Shown in pieces: positions 1 through 6,813 of a stretch of DNA of 11,214 nucleotides. How positions within the stretch are numbered: the stretch's first letter is position 1; every line of letters starts with the position of its first letter. The DNA comes from Thermotogaceae bacterium. GTDB lineage: Bacteria; Thermotogota; Thermotogae; B21-G9; HyVt-16. A model generated the notes under the pieces. It searched no databases, was not told the origin of the DNA, and saw nothing but the letters and a program-made list of their open reading frames with translations. Both the position numbers and the translations under genes were made by a program. The stretch lies in the NCBI GenBank assembly GCA_011043375.1, contig DQYP01000030.1, forward strand, positions 1-11,214, written 5' to 3'.

Positions 1-810
1 GCCACAGAGATTTATGTAGAATCTATCTCCTGAGATATTAGCAGCCCACGAAACTTCAACGAACATGGTAGCACCATTTTCAAACTTTATCATTGCAGTC
101 GCGAGATCTTCCACGTCGTTGAGTTTCCCATCTCTCAATCCGTCTCTCACATCTGAAGAATCCCATGTTTGTCTTCCGTCTATGTGGTACTCCGGGAATT
201 TTTTATAAGTAGTTGCAAAAACAGAAACGGGTTTTGGATTTCCCATTAAATACCTTGTCAGATCAATTATGTGGACACCTATGTCTATAACTGGTCCACC
301 ACCGGATTCCCTCTTAACTGTGAACCACCCTCTTGGAGTTCCTCTCCTTCTCATATAACCAACACGTGCGTAATATATTTCCCCGAGTTTTCCAGAATCG
401 ATAAACTGTTTTAGCTTTTGTGCATCCCCCCTGAATCGATTGTTGAACCCCATCATCAAAATTTTTCCGGTTTTCCTGGATGTCTGAAGCATTCTCTGAG
501 CCTCATCAATATTCATAGCCATTGGTTTTTCACAGAGGACGTGCTTTGAGCTCTCAAGGGCATCGATCGTCATTTGAGCATGCAAATAATTAGGTGTACA
601 AATGCTTACTGCTTGAATCTCGGGATCGCTGAGGAGTTCCTTGTAATCCGTGTAGACATTTGGAATATTAAATTTTTTTGCCACTTCTTCTGCTCTCTCT
701 TCTACAATATCACATACAGCTACAATATCAGCATCAGCTTCCAAATATCCAGGAATATGAGCCATCTGAGCAATTAATCCACTTCCAATTATGCCGACTT
801 TTACACCCAT
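1..810 (-). CDS. Gfo/Idh/MocA-family NAD(P)-dependent oxidoreductase (partial, C-terminus outside window)
   Basis: Seen: 270 codons read from an ATG at 810 to the window edge without a stop. Residues 7-16 (GIIGSGLIAQ) form the Rossmann dinucleotide-binding turn, residues 94-96 are the family EKP motif with the catalytic-type lysine K95, and GGGPVIDIGVH at 171-180 supplies D176 and H180 of the family active site. Known family: Gfo/Idh/MocA enzymes are cytoplasmic and oxidise or reduce sugars, inositols or related polyols with NAD(P); full length is about 330-390 residues, so roughly 60-120 residues are missing here. The substrate cannot be told from this fragment. An upstream in-frame ATG at 816 lies only 3 bases from the GGAGGG ribosome binding site (825-820), whereas 810 has 9 bases of spacing, so 810 is preferred. 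It is transcribed divergently from the tRNA gene and has its own promoter. Confidence 0.93.
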   Translation of the reverse strand, partial: MGVKVGIIGSGLIAQMAHIPGYLEADADIVAVCDIVEERAEEVAKKFNIPNVYTDYKELLSDPEIQAVSICTPNYLHAQMTIDALESSKHVLCEKPMAMNIDEAQRMLQTSRKTGKILMMGFNNRFRGDAQKLKQFIDSGKLGEIYYARVGYMRRRGTPRGWFTVKRESGGGPVIDIGVHIIDLTRYLMGNPKPVSVFATTYKKFPEYHIDGRQTWDSSDVRDGLRDGKLNDVEDLATAMIKFENGATMFVEVSWAANISGDRFYINLCG

Positions 811-867
811 AAACATTATCCCTCCAATTTTTAGAGGTTAGAGTTTTCGAGTTTTCAATCAGAATGA

Positions 868-896
868 ATTATATACTCCACCAATTGCTATTTCAA
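868..896 (-). promoter_or_regulatory. Sigma-70-type promoter for the Gfo/Idh/MocA gene
   Basis: On the minus strand TTGAAA (896-891) is followed by a 17-base spacer and a perfect TATAAT (873-868). This is one mismatch from consensus in the -35 box and none in the -10 box. The predicted transcript starts near 861, leaving about a 50-base leader before the GGAGGG ribosome binding site and the ATG at 810. Confidence 0.75.
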
Positions 897-930
897 TGTT
901 AAATGATCTTGACAGCACTTTTATTTTTTC

Positions 931-959
931 TTGTCACAATGTTCACTGTGTGATAAAAT
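931..959 (+). promoter_or_regulatory. Sigma-70-type promoter for tRNA-Ser
   Basis: TTGTCA (931-936) and TAAAAT (954-959) are separated by 17 bases; transcription would start near 966, about 20 bases before the mature tRNA. A TTGACA at 909-914 is a better -35 box on its own, but nothing resembling a -10 lies 16-18 bases after it. The spacer holds TCACA (934-938) and TGTGA (949-953) as an inverted repeat, described under findings. Confidence 0.6.
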
Positions 960-985
960 TTGATAAGGAAGTTCATAAAGAATGC

Positions 986-1076
986 GGAGAGATGGCCGAG
1001 CGGTCGAAGGCGCACGCCTGGAGAGCGTGTAACCGGCAAAACCGGTTCGTGGGTTCAAATCCCACTCTCTCCGCCA
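986..1076 (+). tRNA. tRNA-Ser, anticodon GGA
   Basis: A complete class II tRNA can be folded by eye. The acceptor stem is GGAGAGA (986-992) with TCTCTCC (1066-1072), followed by discriminator G1073 and encoded CCA (1074-1076). The anticodon stem CACGC (1013-1017)/GCGTG (1025-1029) closes the loop CTGGAGA with anticodon GGA at 1020-1022, which reads UCC and UCU serine codons. A long variable arm AACCGG...CCGGTT (about 1031-1047) is typical of serine tRNAs and of seryl-tRNA synthetase recognition. The T arm is GTGGG-TTCAAAT-CCCAC. It has its own promoter upstream and a palindromic hairpin right after the 3' end. Confidence 0.96.
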
Positions 1077-1081
1077 TATAG

Positions 1082-1105
1082 AAGAAGGGAGTACTCCCTT
1101 CTTTT
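1082..1105 (+). terminator. Hairpin after tRNA-Ser, probable intrinsic terminator
   Basis: Positions 1082-1103 are a perfect 22-base palindrome (AAGAAGGGAGT and its complement), followed by only four T residues (1102-1105, partly in the stem). A perfect palindrome must leave a small loop, so the practical stem is about 9 bp. The short T run makes it a modest terminator, and the next gene starts only 26 bases later without a clear promoter of its own, so read-through is likely. Confidence 0.55.
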
Positions 1106-1131
1106 AGCTTTTAATTTTAGAGGAGACCAAA

Positions 1132-2406
1132 ATGTTATTGGAAACTAAGTCGATAGTTTCGACGTACAGACCTTTGGTCTGGCTGAGTATTGTTGGAATT
1201 GTTTGGCTTGTAATCCAACTGGATGCTTTCTCGGTATTTTTCGGAAGTATAATCGGAATCTTCTGGTTGGAATTTTATATCGTCAAGCGTATTCTTTTAA
1301 ATTTGAAGGTTGAAAGATTCTTGGAAAAAGATCGTGTGTTCATAGATCAAGAGCTGAGAATTTCTTACACAATCGAAAGCGATTCTTTGAACTATCTCAT
1401 CGTTGAGTTTAGACCTTCCTTCTATGGAAACACAGTCTTGTCAAAGTTCTCCACTAAAAAACTCAAGTTGGTGGGCGGCAAAAAAATAAAAGTTGATTTT
1501 GATGTATCTTTTGCTACGAGAGGATTGAAGGATGTCTCAGGTTGTGTTTTCTTTTATGTAGATCCATTGGGACTTTTTAAACATTGGGTGAAGTATGAGC
1601 GTAGAAAGGAGATTCTCGTTCTTCCGAATGTGATGGATATAGAAGAATTTCCAGCACGTTTGAGAGAACTTTTACCAGGGTCATTGAGCGATTTTAAATT
1701 GTTGGAAGATTCGACCCGAATAAGGGGAATGAGAGAGTACAATCTTGAACCTTTAAATAAGATTCATTGGAAAATGTCGGCAAAAATGGGGAAACTTTAT
1801 ATCAAAGAGTTTGATTATACAGCCAGAGCGAACATAAAGCTCTACGTTGATCTCAATTTATCGAAGGAAATTCACGCTAAAAATGTGTGGTCGCAAATAA
1901 GAAAGTTTTATCAAGAAGATGTGATAAGGCTTGCATGTGCTTTGGTGTACCATAGTCATTTGAAAGGTAACACTATTGATTTGACGATCATTGGAAATGA
2001 GATCCTAAGGATGAAGAATTCTACGGATTGGGTACGTAGTATAGAATTACTTGCATTGGCTCAAGGAAGTGATAATGGTCCGCAATTGAATGAAATCGTA
2101 AAAAAAGATTTGGAAAAATTAACCCCTTCCTCCACTCTTGTTATATTTTCAATGTTTTTAACGCATTCGATATTGCCAACATTTGTCGAAGCAAAAGCAA
2201 AGTGTTCGAGGGTTTTGGTGATTCTCATGCCTTACGGTTTTAGGGATCCCAGGTATAAACCGACAAAAGATTATTCACTCTATCCAGAGGATATGGAAAA
2301 ATTAAGAGAACGCGCTTTATTACTAGAAGATGAGCAGGTGATTGTTAGGATAATAAGGGCTAACCAGAGTTTCCAGGAGGTTCTGGGTGAAATTGAAAGA
2401 TCATAG
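1132..2406 (+). CDS. DUF58 domain-containing membrane-anchored protein
   Basis: 424 residues from an ATG preceded by GAGGAG (1120-1125). Residues about 15-52 are two closely spaced hydrophobic segments, which would anchor the protein. The DUF58 signature lies at about 195-228: an R-x-Y element (REYNLEP), IHWKMSAKMGKL, then a KEFDYT element, matching the family pattern of R-x-Y..D..R-x-IdW..A..G.L.v.e. After this comes DLNLS at 240-244, which aligns with the von Willebrand A-like metal site (D-x-S-x-S) but has Asn instead of the first Ser. Family knowledge: DUF58 proteins usually sit with a MoxR AAA+ ATPase and a transglutaminase/DUF4129 membrane protein, with poorly defined envelope or assembly roles. 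Here MoxR is not adjacent; a tRNA gene is upstream. The 3' end overlaps the next gene by 20 bases, so the two are likely translationally coupled. Confidence 0.88.
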   Translation: MLLETKSIVSTYRPLVWLSIVGIVWLVIQLDAFSVFFGSIIGIFWLEFYIVKRILLNLKVERFLEKDRVFIDQELRISYTIESDSLNYLIVEFRPSFYGNTVLSKFSTKKLKLVGGKKIKVDFDVSFATRGLKDVSGCVFFYVDPLGLFKHWVKYERRKEILVLPNVMDIEEFPARLRELLPGSLSDFKLLEDSTRIRGMREYNLEPLNKIHWKMSAKMGKLYIKEFDYTARANIKLYVDLNLSKEIHAKNVWSQIRKFYQEDVIRLACALVYHSHLKGNTIDLTIIGNEILRMKNSTDWVRSIELLALAQGSDNGPQLNEIVKKDLEKLTPSSTLVIFSMFLTHSILPTFVEAKAKCSRVLVILMPYGFRDPRYKPTKDYSLYPEDMEKLRERALLLEDEQVIVRIIRANQSFQEVLGEIERS

Positions 2407-3826
2407 AAAATTACTATTTTTATTATTTCCTTCCCTTTTGTCTACGTATGTGTTTATAAATGTTTTGCCTTGGCCAAAGGCCTTGGTAATGATTCCAATT
2501 TCTTCGATGTTTTTCTTTTTGAATAGGGGCTCATCTATCCGTACAATCGTATTGTTACCATTTGAATTCATTGCCATCACCGTTGCTTCGTTGGCATTAA
2601 AAGTTGGTTTTAATGATATCCTTGTCTTTCTCTTCTTCAGTTGTGGCTTGATGTTTTTGTCGTCTTTAAATATTGCTATCTCACTGTCTGGACTAATGAT
2701 CATGGGAATCTTTCTGACGATCCATGGTAATAAATGTTCCCCAATGCTGAATTTTTTGGTTTTTGCTGGTGTCATTGTTGGTTGGCTGATCTTGAAAGAG
2801 AGATTGAACAGACGTATCCTCTTGATGCTCATTTTCTCCGCTTTGCTGGTGTTATCGCTCTTTGGAAGTTTTCAATTTCGGTCGTTTGATACATTAATCA
2901 ACGCTTTCAAAGATTTTCAACGAAATAATTCAGTACAATCTGAGCCCAATAAAAATCTGACTGAAAATCTCAAAAGCGTGAACGTTGGAGGAAGTACATT
3001 AAAATCGAATAATGATCATATCATCCAAACGAGTGGGCATCTCAGCTACATCGCTTTTAAAGGAAAATATATAGAGATTTTGATATCCCTGTTTTTGGTA
3101 ATCGGAGGGTTTTTTTTAATTTTCATCGCAACGAAAGTGATTAAATCATCCAGTATAAGGTTAAAAAGTATTGTGTTCTCATTTCTATATTTGTTTGTTT
3201 TGGTCGGTTTTTTGATTCTAATATTTTCGTGGTTTGAAAATTACCGAGCCAACAATCCAATATTGGGTATCAATCCAATCACCTCGGTGAGAAGATTACC
3301 AATGATCCTTGAATTTTCTCCGGGCAACATTCTGTTACCTGAAAAACAAAAAGGTATAAATTCAGGTTTTGAAATGTTTTTTATAAGAACACTCGAAGTT
3401 TTCGGAACAGTTGGATTAACAGTAGTTGCTGTATATTTGCTTTTTTATTTTTTTAGATTCACCCGTGAGTTTAATATCAAAAATGAAGGTAACGAAAAGA
3501 AGTACATTCCCCAAGGCATCGAGATGTTGCCGCTTGACCAGATTCCTACTTTGAAATACACCAAAGATTATATATTAGCAGCATATTGGTGGCTGAGGAG
3601 GAAATACTTCGGTTCACTCGATTTTTTAACACCCTATGAATTGTTAGATAAAGTTAAAAAAGTAGATTACATAAACCAAAAAAATTTTAAATTCTTGACT
3701 GAAAGTTATGTATTGGTTCATTTTGGGAATAAAAAGTTATCGAAAATGAATTTTAAACGGTTCGACAAGAATCTAAGGGAGATAGTGGATGATTTAGAAA
3801 ATCTTGACCAAATTGATAAGTTTTAA
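2387..3826 (+). CDS. Polytopic membrane protein with DUF4129-like C-terminal domain
   Basis: 479 residues. The start is a GTG at 2387 with AGGAGG at 2375-2380, six bases upstream and inside the DUF58 gene. Hydrophobic segments at about 8-28, 31-46, 52-72, 77-98, 100-113, 120-136 and 143-160 form an N-terminal membrane bundle; a polar stretch (about 165-228) is followed by more segments at about 230-250, 260-282 and 333-356. The soluble tail (about 385-479) contains a YILAAYWWLRRKYFG and LTPYELL pattern, then a tyrosine-rich helix near 436-446, resembling the DUF4129 tail of bacterial transglutaminase-like membrane proteins. I do not see the transglutaminase Cys-His-Asp core that normally lies between the membrane bundle and the tail; the intervening polar stretch is too short. 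The DUF4129 call is inferred from pattern and from its partner gene. Confidence 0.72.
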   Translation: MKLKDHRKLLFLLFPSLLSTYVFINVLPWPKALVMIPISSMFFFLNRGSSIRTIVLLPFEFIAITVASLALKVGFNDILVFLFFSCGLMFLSSLNIAISLSGLMIMGIFLTIHGNKCSPMLNFLVFAGVIVGWLILKERLNRRILLMLIFSALLVLSLFGSFQFRSFDTLINAFKDFQRNNSVQSEPNKNLTENLKSVNVGGSTLKSNNDHIIQTSGHLSYIAFKGKYIEILISLFLVIGGFFLIFIATKVIKSSSIRLKSIVFSFLYLFVLVGFLILIFSWFENYRANNPILGINPITSVRRLPMILEFSPGNILLPEKQKGINSGFEMFFIRTLEVFGTVGLTVVAVYLLFYFFRFTREFNIKNEGNEKKYIPQGIEMLPLDQIPTLKYTKDYILAAYWWLRRKYFGSLDFLTPYELLDKVKKVDYINQKNFKFLTESYVLVHFGNKKLSKMNFKRFDKNLREIVDDLENLDQIDKF

Positions 3827-3848
3827 AAATAAAATTAAAATAAGTTTA

Positions 3849-3857
3849 TGATACAAT
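3849..3857 (+). promoter_or_regulatory. Possible extended -10 promoter for the rhomboid gene
   Basis: TG-A-TACAAT at 3849-3857 resembles an extended -10 element; the AT-only region upstream has no recognisable -35 box. A transcript would start near 3864 and carry a short leader to the TTG at 3903. The downstream sequence 3864-3881 contains AATATTAT twice, ten bases apart. The evidence is weak. Confidence 0.3.
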
Positions 3858-3888
3858 CTTGGAAATATTATAGAATATTATGAAATCC

Positions 3889-3897
3889 GAGGGGTGA
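3889..3897 (+). promoter_or_regulatory. Ribosome binding site deciding the rhomboid start
   Basis: GAGGGGTGA sits five bases before TTG at 3903. An earlier in-frame GTG (3894-3896) is part of this element itself, so it cannot be the initiation codon of the same ribosome binding site. Confidence 0.7.
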
Positions 3898-3902
3898 GAA
3901 GC

Positions 3903-4604
3903 TTGTTTCCGCTAAAAGATACGATCCCGAGTTACAGGAAACCGTATGTCACCCTTTCCATTATAGTCATAAACATCGTGGTTTTTATTTATGAGTTGAA
4001 TCTTCCCTCAGGTGAATTATTGGAGTTCTTTTATAGATTCGGTATTGTTCCAGCAAGATATACTTCAGCTGAATTCTCTATGTTAATGGGGCTTTCGAGA
4101 TTCAATTTATTCCCATTTATTTCTGCAATGTTCATCCATGGAGGATGGTCACATATCATAAGCAATATGTGGGCACTGTGGCTTTTTGGTGACAATGTGG
4201 AAGATATATTGGGGCATTTTGGTTTTGCGGTTTTCTACGTTCTAAGTGGACTCGCTGCAAGTTTATTACATTTTTTGTTTAGTTGGAATTCGCAAGTACC
4301 AATGCTTGGCGCTTCTGGAGCAATAGCCGGTGTGATGGGAGCGTATTTCGTTCTTTTCCCTCATTCAAGAATAATAACTTTTATACCCCTTTTCTTCATA
4401 CCATTTCTTGTCGAGATACCTGCTGTTATTTACCTGGGTATATGGTTTATAACGCAGTTTTTCAATGGAACGATTTCCACCCTTATGAGAGGGAATTTTG
4501 GTGGGGTCGCTTGGTGGGCTCATATAGGTGGATTTTTATTTGGGATGAATATGTGGAAGCGTTTTTTGAGGGATAATCGCAGAAGGTACATTCATTTTGG
4601 ATGA
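3903..4604 (+). CDS. Rhomboid-family intramembrane serine protease
   Basis: 233 residues from TTG at 3903; the resulting N-terminus MFPLKDTIPS resembles the N-terminus common in bacterial rhomboids. The catalytic serine lies in GASGAIAG (S138) and the catalytic histidine in WWAHIGG (H207). HGGWSHIISN at 79-88 supplies the conserved H84 and N88 of the second membrane helix, which form the oxyanion environment. Hydrophobic segments at about 17-32, 69-82, 85-97, 106-127, 138-153, 156-187 and 200-217 fit the six-helix rhomboid core. Known role: cleavage of membrane proteins within or near their transmembrane helices, in the cytoplasmic membrane. No substrate is evident; the neighbouring genes do not point to one. 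It is separated from the preceding gene by 76 bases, with a possible promoter of its own. Confidence 0.94.
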   Translation: MFPLKDTIPSYRKPYVTLSIIVINIVVFIYELNLPSGELLEFFYRFGIVPARYTSAEFSMLMGLSRFNLFPFISAMFIHGGWSHIISNMWALWLFGDNVEDILGHFGFAVFYVLSGLAASLLHFLFSWNSQVPMLGASGAIAGVMGAYFVLFPHSRIITFIPLFFIPFLVEIPAVIYLGIWFITQFFNGTISTLMRGNFGGVAWWAHIGGFLFGMNMWKRFLRDNRRRYIHFG

Positions 4605-4675
4605 CCATGGTGAACATGACTGTTCTACAGCTAAAGAGGACCACGGATATCGAATTTATAGGAGGTGTGTGTTGA
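4601..4675 (+). other. Possible 24-codon leader ORF between rhomboid and cupin genes
   Basis: An ATG at 4601 overlaps the rhomboid stop (ATGA). Three further in-frame starts follow at 4607, 4610 and 4616, and the frame ends at TGA 4673-4675, one base before the cupin ATG. The frame runs through the cupin ribosome binding site. There is no convincing ribosome binding site of its own and no recognisable product; coupling from the rhomboid stop is the only plausible way to translate it. Confidence 0.15.
4661..4667 (+). promoter_or_regulatory. Ribosome binding site deciding the cupin start
   Basis: GGAGGTG lies nine bases before ATG 4677. The earlier in-frame GTG at 4665-4667 is part of this element and is not a credible start. 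Confidence 0.75.
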
Positions 4676-4676
4676 A

Positions 4677-4955
4677 ATGGATGAAAAAATCGTAAAGGTT
4701 GAAAAACCAACATCTGAGGATTTGAAAAAATTGAATCTCGATGAATGGGGAATCTGGGAGAAGGAAATCAGCAAGTTCGATTGGTATTATGATACAAATG
4801 AAACTTGTTACTTTTTGGAAGGAAAGGTTGTAGTTACAACGGAGGATGGACAAAAATATGAAGTTGGAAAAGGTGATTTAGTAACTTTTCCGAAAGGTTT
4901 AAAATGCGTTTGGGAAGTAATCGAACCTGTGAAAAAACGGTACAAATTCTTCTAA
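4677..4955 (+). CDS. Small DUF861-type cupin, TM1112-like
   Basis: 92 residues, a single cupin domain. Seen: an N-terminal lead with IWEKEISKFDWYYDTNE, then the cupin core with CYFLEGKVVVTTEDG, KGDLVTFPKGLKCVWEV and a C-terminal KKRYKFF. It closely resembles, from memory, T. maritima TM1112, a structurally solved DUF861 (EutQ-like cupin) protein of about 89 residues. The classical cupin metal histidines are not evident: the first cupin motif has no His pair, and the second has Cys-x-W where a His is usual. A ligand or enzymatic role is therefore uncertain. The start follows from GGAGGTG at 4661-4667. The next gene begins 13 bases after the stop, so the two are probably cotranscribed. Confidence 0.88.
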   Translation: MDEKIVKVEKPTSEDLKKLNLDEWGIWEKEISKFDWYYDTNETCYFLEGKVVVTTEDGQKYEVGKGDLVTFPKGLKCVWEVIEPVKKRYKFF

Positions 4956-4959
4956 GGAG
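4954..4959 (+). promoter_or_regulatory. Ribosome binding site deciding the start of the P-loop protein
   Basis: AAGGAG overlaps the cupin stop codon. It touches an in-frame TTG at 4960, leaving no spacing, but lies nine bases before GTG at 4969, which is preferred. Confidence 0.6.
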
Positions 4960-4968
4960 TTGATCCGA

Positions 4969-6753
4969 GTGGATTTTTTGGGAAAAAATGGGGAATATCC
5001 GAGGAGTTACATAATAAATGGTTCTTCAACCTATAGGAATCCATTTCAAATAGTGGACTCTGAAAATTTTGTCGTGCTGTTGAAAGAAATATTGGAAATG
5101 CTTGATGAAAAAAACGATGAATCTTTGAGCCTTTTCAGGGAGTACTTTCTCATCAATGAGAAGTCAGAAAGGATCAATGAAAAATACGATGTCAAGAGGA
5201 TAGTAGATCTTATCTTGATACTCAGTTTCAAAACTCCGGAATATATTTATGAAAACTATGGTATAGATATGATGAAACATAGAAAATCTTTTTTGAATTT
5301 CATAGAGATACTCTACAATCATTGGAGGAATAAGCATAGATTCATAATAAAAAGTGAGAGATATATCTCCGATACGAGTCAAAAACTTGCCGCTTCGTAT
5401 TCTTTAATAAGATCCAACAACGAGTTTAAGGAACTGATAAGGGATCTGTACCGCCAAGTGGCATTCAACGTCTCCGGTGAAAATCCAAAAGTTCTTAGAC
5501 AACTTCCAAGTGGGGCACAGGTTGCTTTTTTGATTGATAAAATGAGAATTCCAAAGAATCAGAGATTCAAGAATCAGTGGTTGTACGAACCGAGGATGGT
5601 TTGGAATGTTATCTTTGAACCTCCAGCAATTTTCTATACGTTATCAAACAAAAGACAAGGTGTTTTTCCATTCAAGAGGAGGAACATATTATCCGAACTC
5701 AAGCTTCCAAAATTGCATTGGGTTTGTTTCCCAATATACGTTGGAAGAATGCTATTCTATGTGTACGTACATGTGGAATTTTTGGCTATGGGTGCAGGGG
5801 TAGCAAATCTGTTTGAGATCGCGGATTTAAAGGAAATCATTAATAGGAAACCTGATGGAATAGTGGTTTTTGGACTATCAGAGAAGATGGTATCCGAAGA
5901 TGAGAAAAGGGGAGTTGTTTATTTAGATACAGAGGAAGATGTAATAGTTGGTGTGGTGCCGTTTTCGCCCGCTAACGATTATTTCGGGTACATGAAGAAG
6001 AATATACTCACTGTTCATAATCTCAGAGTTATAGAACGAGGGAATCTTCCCGTTCATGGGGCCCTGGCAAAAGTAAGATTGATCAATGGAAAAAGTGCGT
6101 ACATTTTGCTTATTGGCGATAGTGGTGCTGGAAAGTCAGAAACGCTTGAGGCCTTGAATAGGTACGAAGAAGTAGCGAATGTGGATATCATCTTTGATGA
6201 TATGGGATCACTTGAGATTCAGGATGGTAAAATTGTCGCATTTGGCACTGAAGTTGGAGCATTTGTTAGATTAGATGACCTTCCACCTGGATATGCTTAT
6301 TCCACAATCGATAGAAGTGTTTTCATGAATCCTGATAGTGTGAATGCAAGAGTGATAGTTCCATTCAATAATTTCGATGAAATAGTTAAGCCTTCAAAGA
6401 TCGATTATGTGTTTTACGCAAACAACTATTCAAAAGTTGAGGATAATGAGGATGAAATAAGATTTTTCGAAAACGTGAATGAAGCTCTCGAGGTTTTTTC
6501 AAAAGGTGCAAGAATGGCAAAGGGTACTACACACGAGCGTGGTATAACAACATCTTACTTTGCTAATCCCTTTGGAGCTATTCAAATGAAAGAAAAACAT
6601 CATGAAACAGCGATTAAATTCTTTGAACAAATGTTCAGAACAGGAATGAAAATAGGAGAGCTCAAGACTCAACTTGGTATACCTGGCTATGAACATGAAG
6701 GCCCTCTTAAAGCGGCAAGAAGATTAATAAAGTTGATCAACGATGGAAAATGA
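4969..6753 (+). CDS. P-loop protein with HPr kinase/PEP carboxykinase-like C-terminal domain
   Basis: 594 residues from GTG 4969. Seen: VHGALA near 362-367, then LLIGDSGAGKSET with P-loop 383-392 (K389) and IIFDDMG with D410-D411. This order and spacing match the HPr kinase/phosphorylase core (MHG, GxSGxGKSE, DD). Further on, GTTHERGITT (about 519-528, R524) and FANPFG match the PEP carboxykinase T-ERGIT and following segment, where the arginine contacts phosphate. Known: HPrK/P and PEPCK share this nucleotide-binding fold. The first 300 or so residues match nothing I recognise and include aromatic-rich stretches without clear membrane helices. Inference: a cytoplasmic ATP-dependent phosphotransferase; whether it acts on a protein or a small molecule is unknown. 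It lacks the HPrK C-terminal signature that I would expect, and is far longer than HPrK (about 310), so it should not be named hprK or pckA. It lies just after the cupin gene and probably shares its transcript. Confidence 0.78.
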   Translation: MDFLGKNGEYPRSYIINGSSTYRNPFQIVDSENFVVLLKEILEMLDEKNDESLSLFREYFLINEKSERINEKYDVKRIVDLILILSFKTPEYIYENYGIDMMKHRKSFLNFIEILYNHWRNKHRFIIKSERYISDTSQKLAASYSLIRSNNEFKELIRDLYRQVAFNVSGENPKVLRQLPSGAQVAFLIDKMRIPKNQRFKNQWLYEPRMVWNVIFEPPAIFYTLSNKRQGVFPFKRRNILSELKLPKLHWVCFPIYVGRMLFYVYVHVEFLAMGAGVANLFEIADLKEIINRKPDGIVVFGLSEKMVSEDEKRGVVYLDTEEDVIVGVVPFSPANDYFGYMKKNILTVHNLRVIERGNLPVHGALAKVRLINGKSAYILLIGDSGAGKSETLEALNRYEEVANVDIIFDDMGSLEIQDGKIVAFGTEVGAFVRLDDLPPGYAYSTIDRSVFMNPDSVNARVIVPFNNFDEIVKPSKIDYVFYANNYSKVEDNEDEIRFFENVNEALEVFSKGARMAKGTTHERGITTSYFANPFGAIQMKEKHHETAIKFFEQMFRTGMKIGELKTQLGIPGYEHEGPLKAARRLIKLINDGK

Positions 6754-6790
6754 GTTGCGATGAAAACGATCATAAAGCTTTTCGATATTA

Positions 6791-6813
6791 GGAGTGGGCG
6801 AAATGCTCACTCC
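6791..6813. terminator. Hairpin between convergent genes
   Basis: GGAGTGGGC (6791-6799) pairs with GCTCACTCC (6805-6813) through nine base pairs, one a G-T wobble in the plus reading, around a GAAAT loop. It lies 37 bases after the plus-strand stop and overlaps the rmlA stop codon (6809-6807) on the minus strand. Neither side has a proper T tract, so it may stop transcription weakly in both directions or protect the mRNA 3' ends. Confidence 0.4.

Noticed and set aside
909..914. TTGACA as the -35 box of the tRNA promoter
   Set aside because: No -10-like hexamer is found at 16-18 bases; TTGTCA at 931 with TAAAAT at 954 has an exact 17-base spacing.
1031..1047. AACCGG...CCGGTT inverted repeat as an independent hairpin or recombination site
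   Set aside because: It is the long variable arm of the serine tRNA.
896..1148. Two short plus-strand open frames running through the tRNA-Ser gene
   Set aside because: They consist mostly of translated tRNA and promoter sequence and have no ribosome binding site or protein-like composition.
2401..2832. 143-codon minus-strand open frame inside the DUF4129-like gene
   Set aside because: It is antisense to a membrane-protein gene with clear hydrophobic segments, its peptide resembles no family, and it has no supporting start signal.
4283..4576. 97-codon plus-strand open frame in another frame of the rhomboid gene
   Set aside because: The overlapping frame holds the rhomboid catalytic Ser and His; the alternative peptide has no family features.
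4969..6753. Naming the P-loop protein hprK or pckA
   Set aside because: It carries partial signatures of both but the length and N-terminal half fit neither, and no HPr or gluconeogenic context is present.
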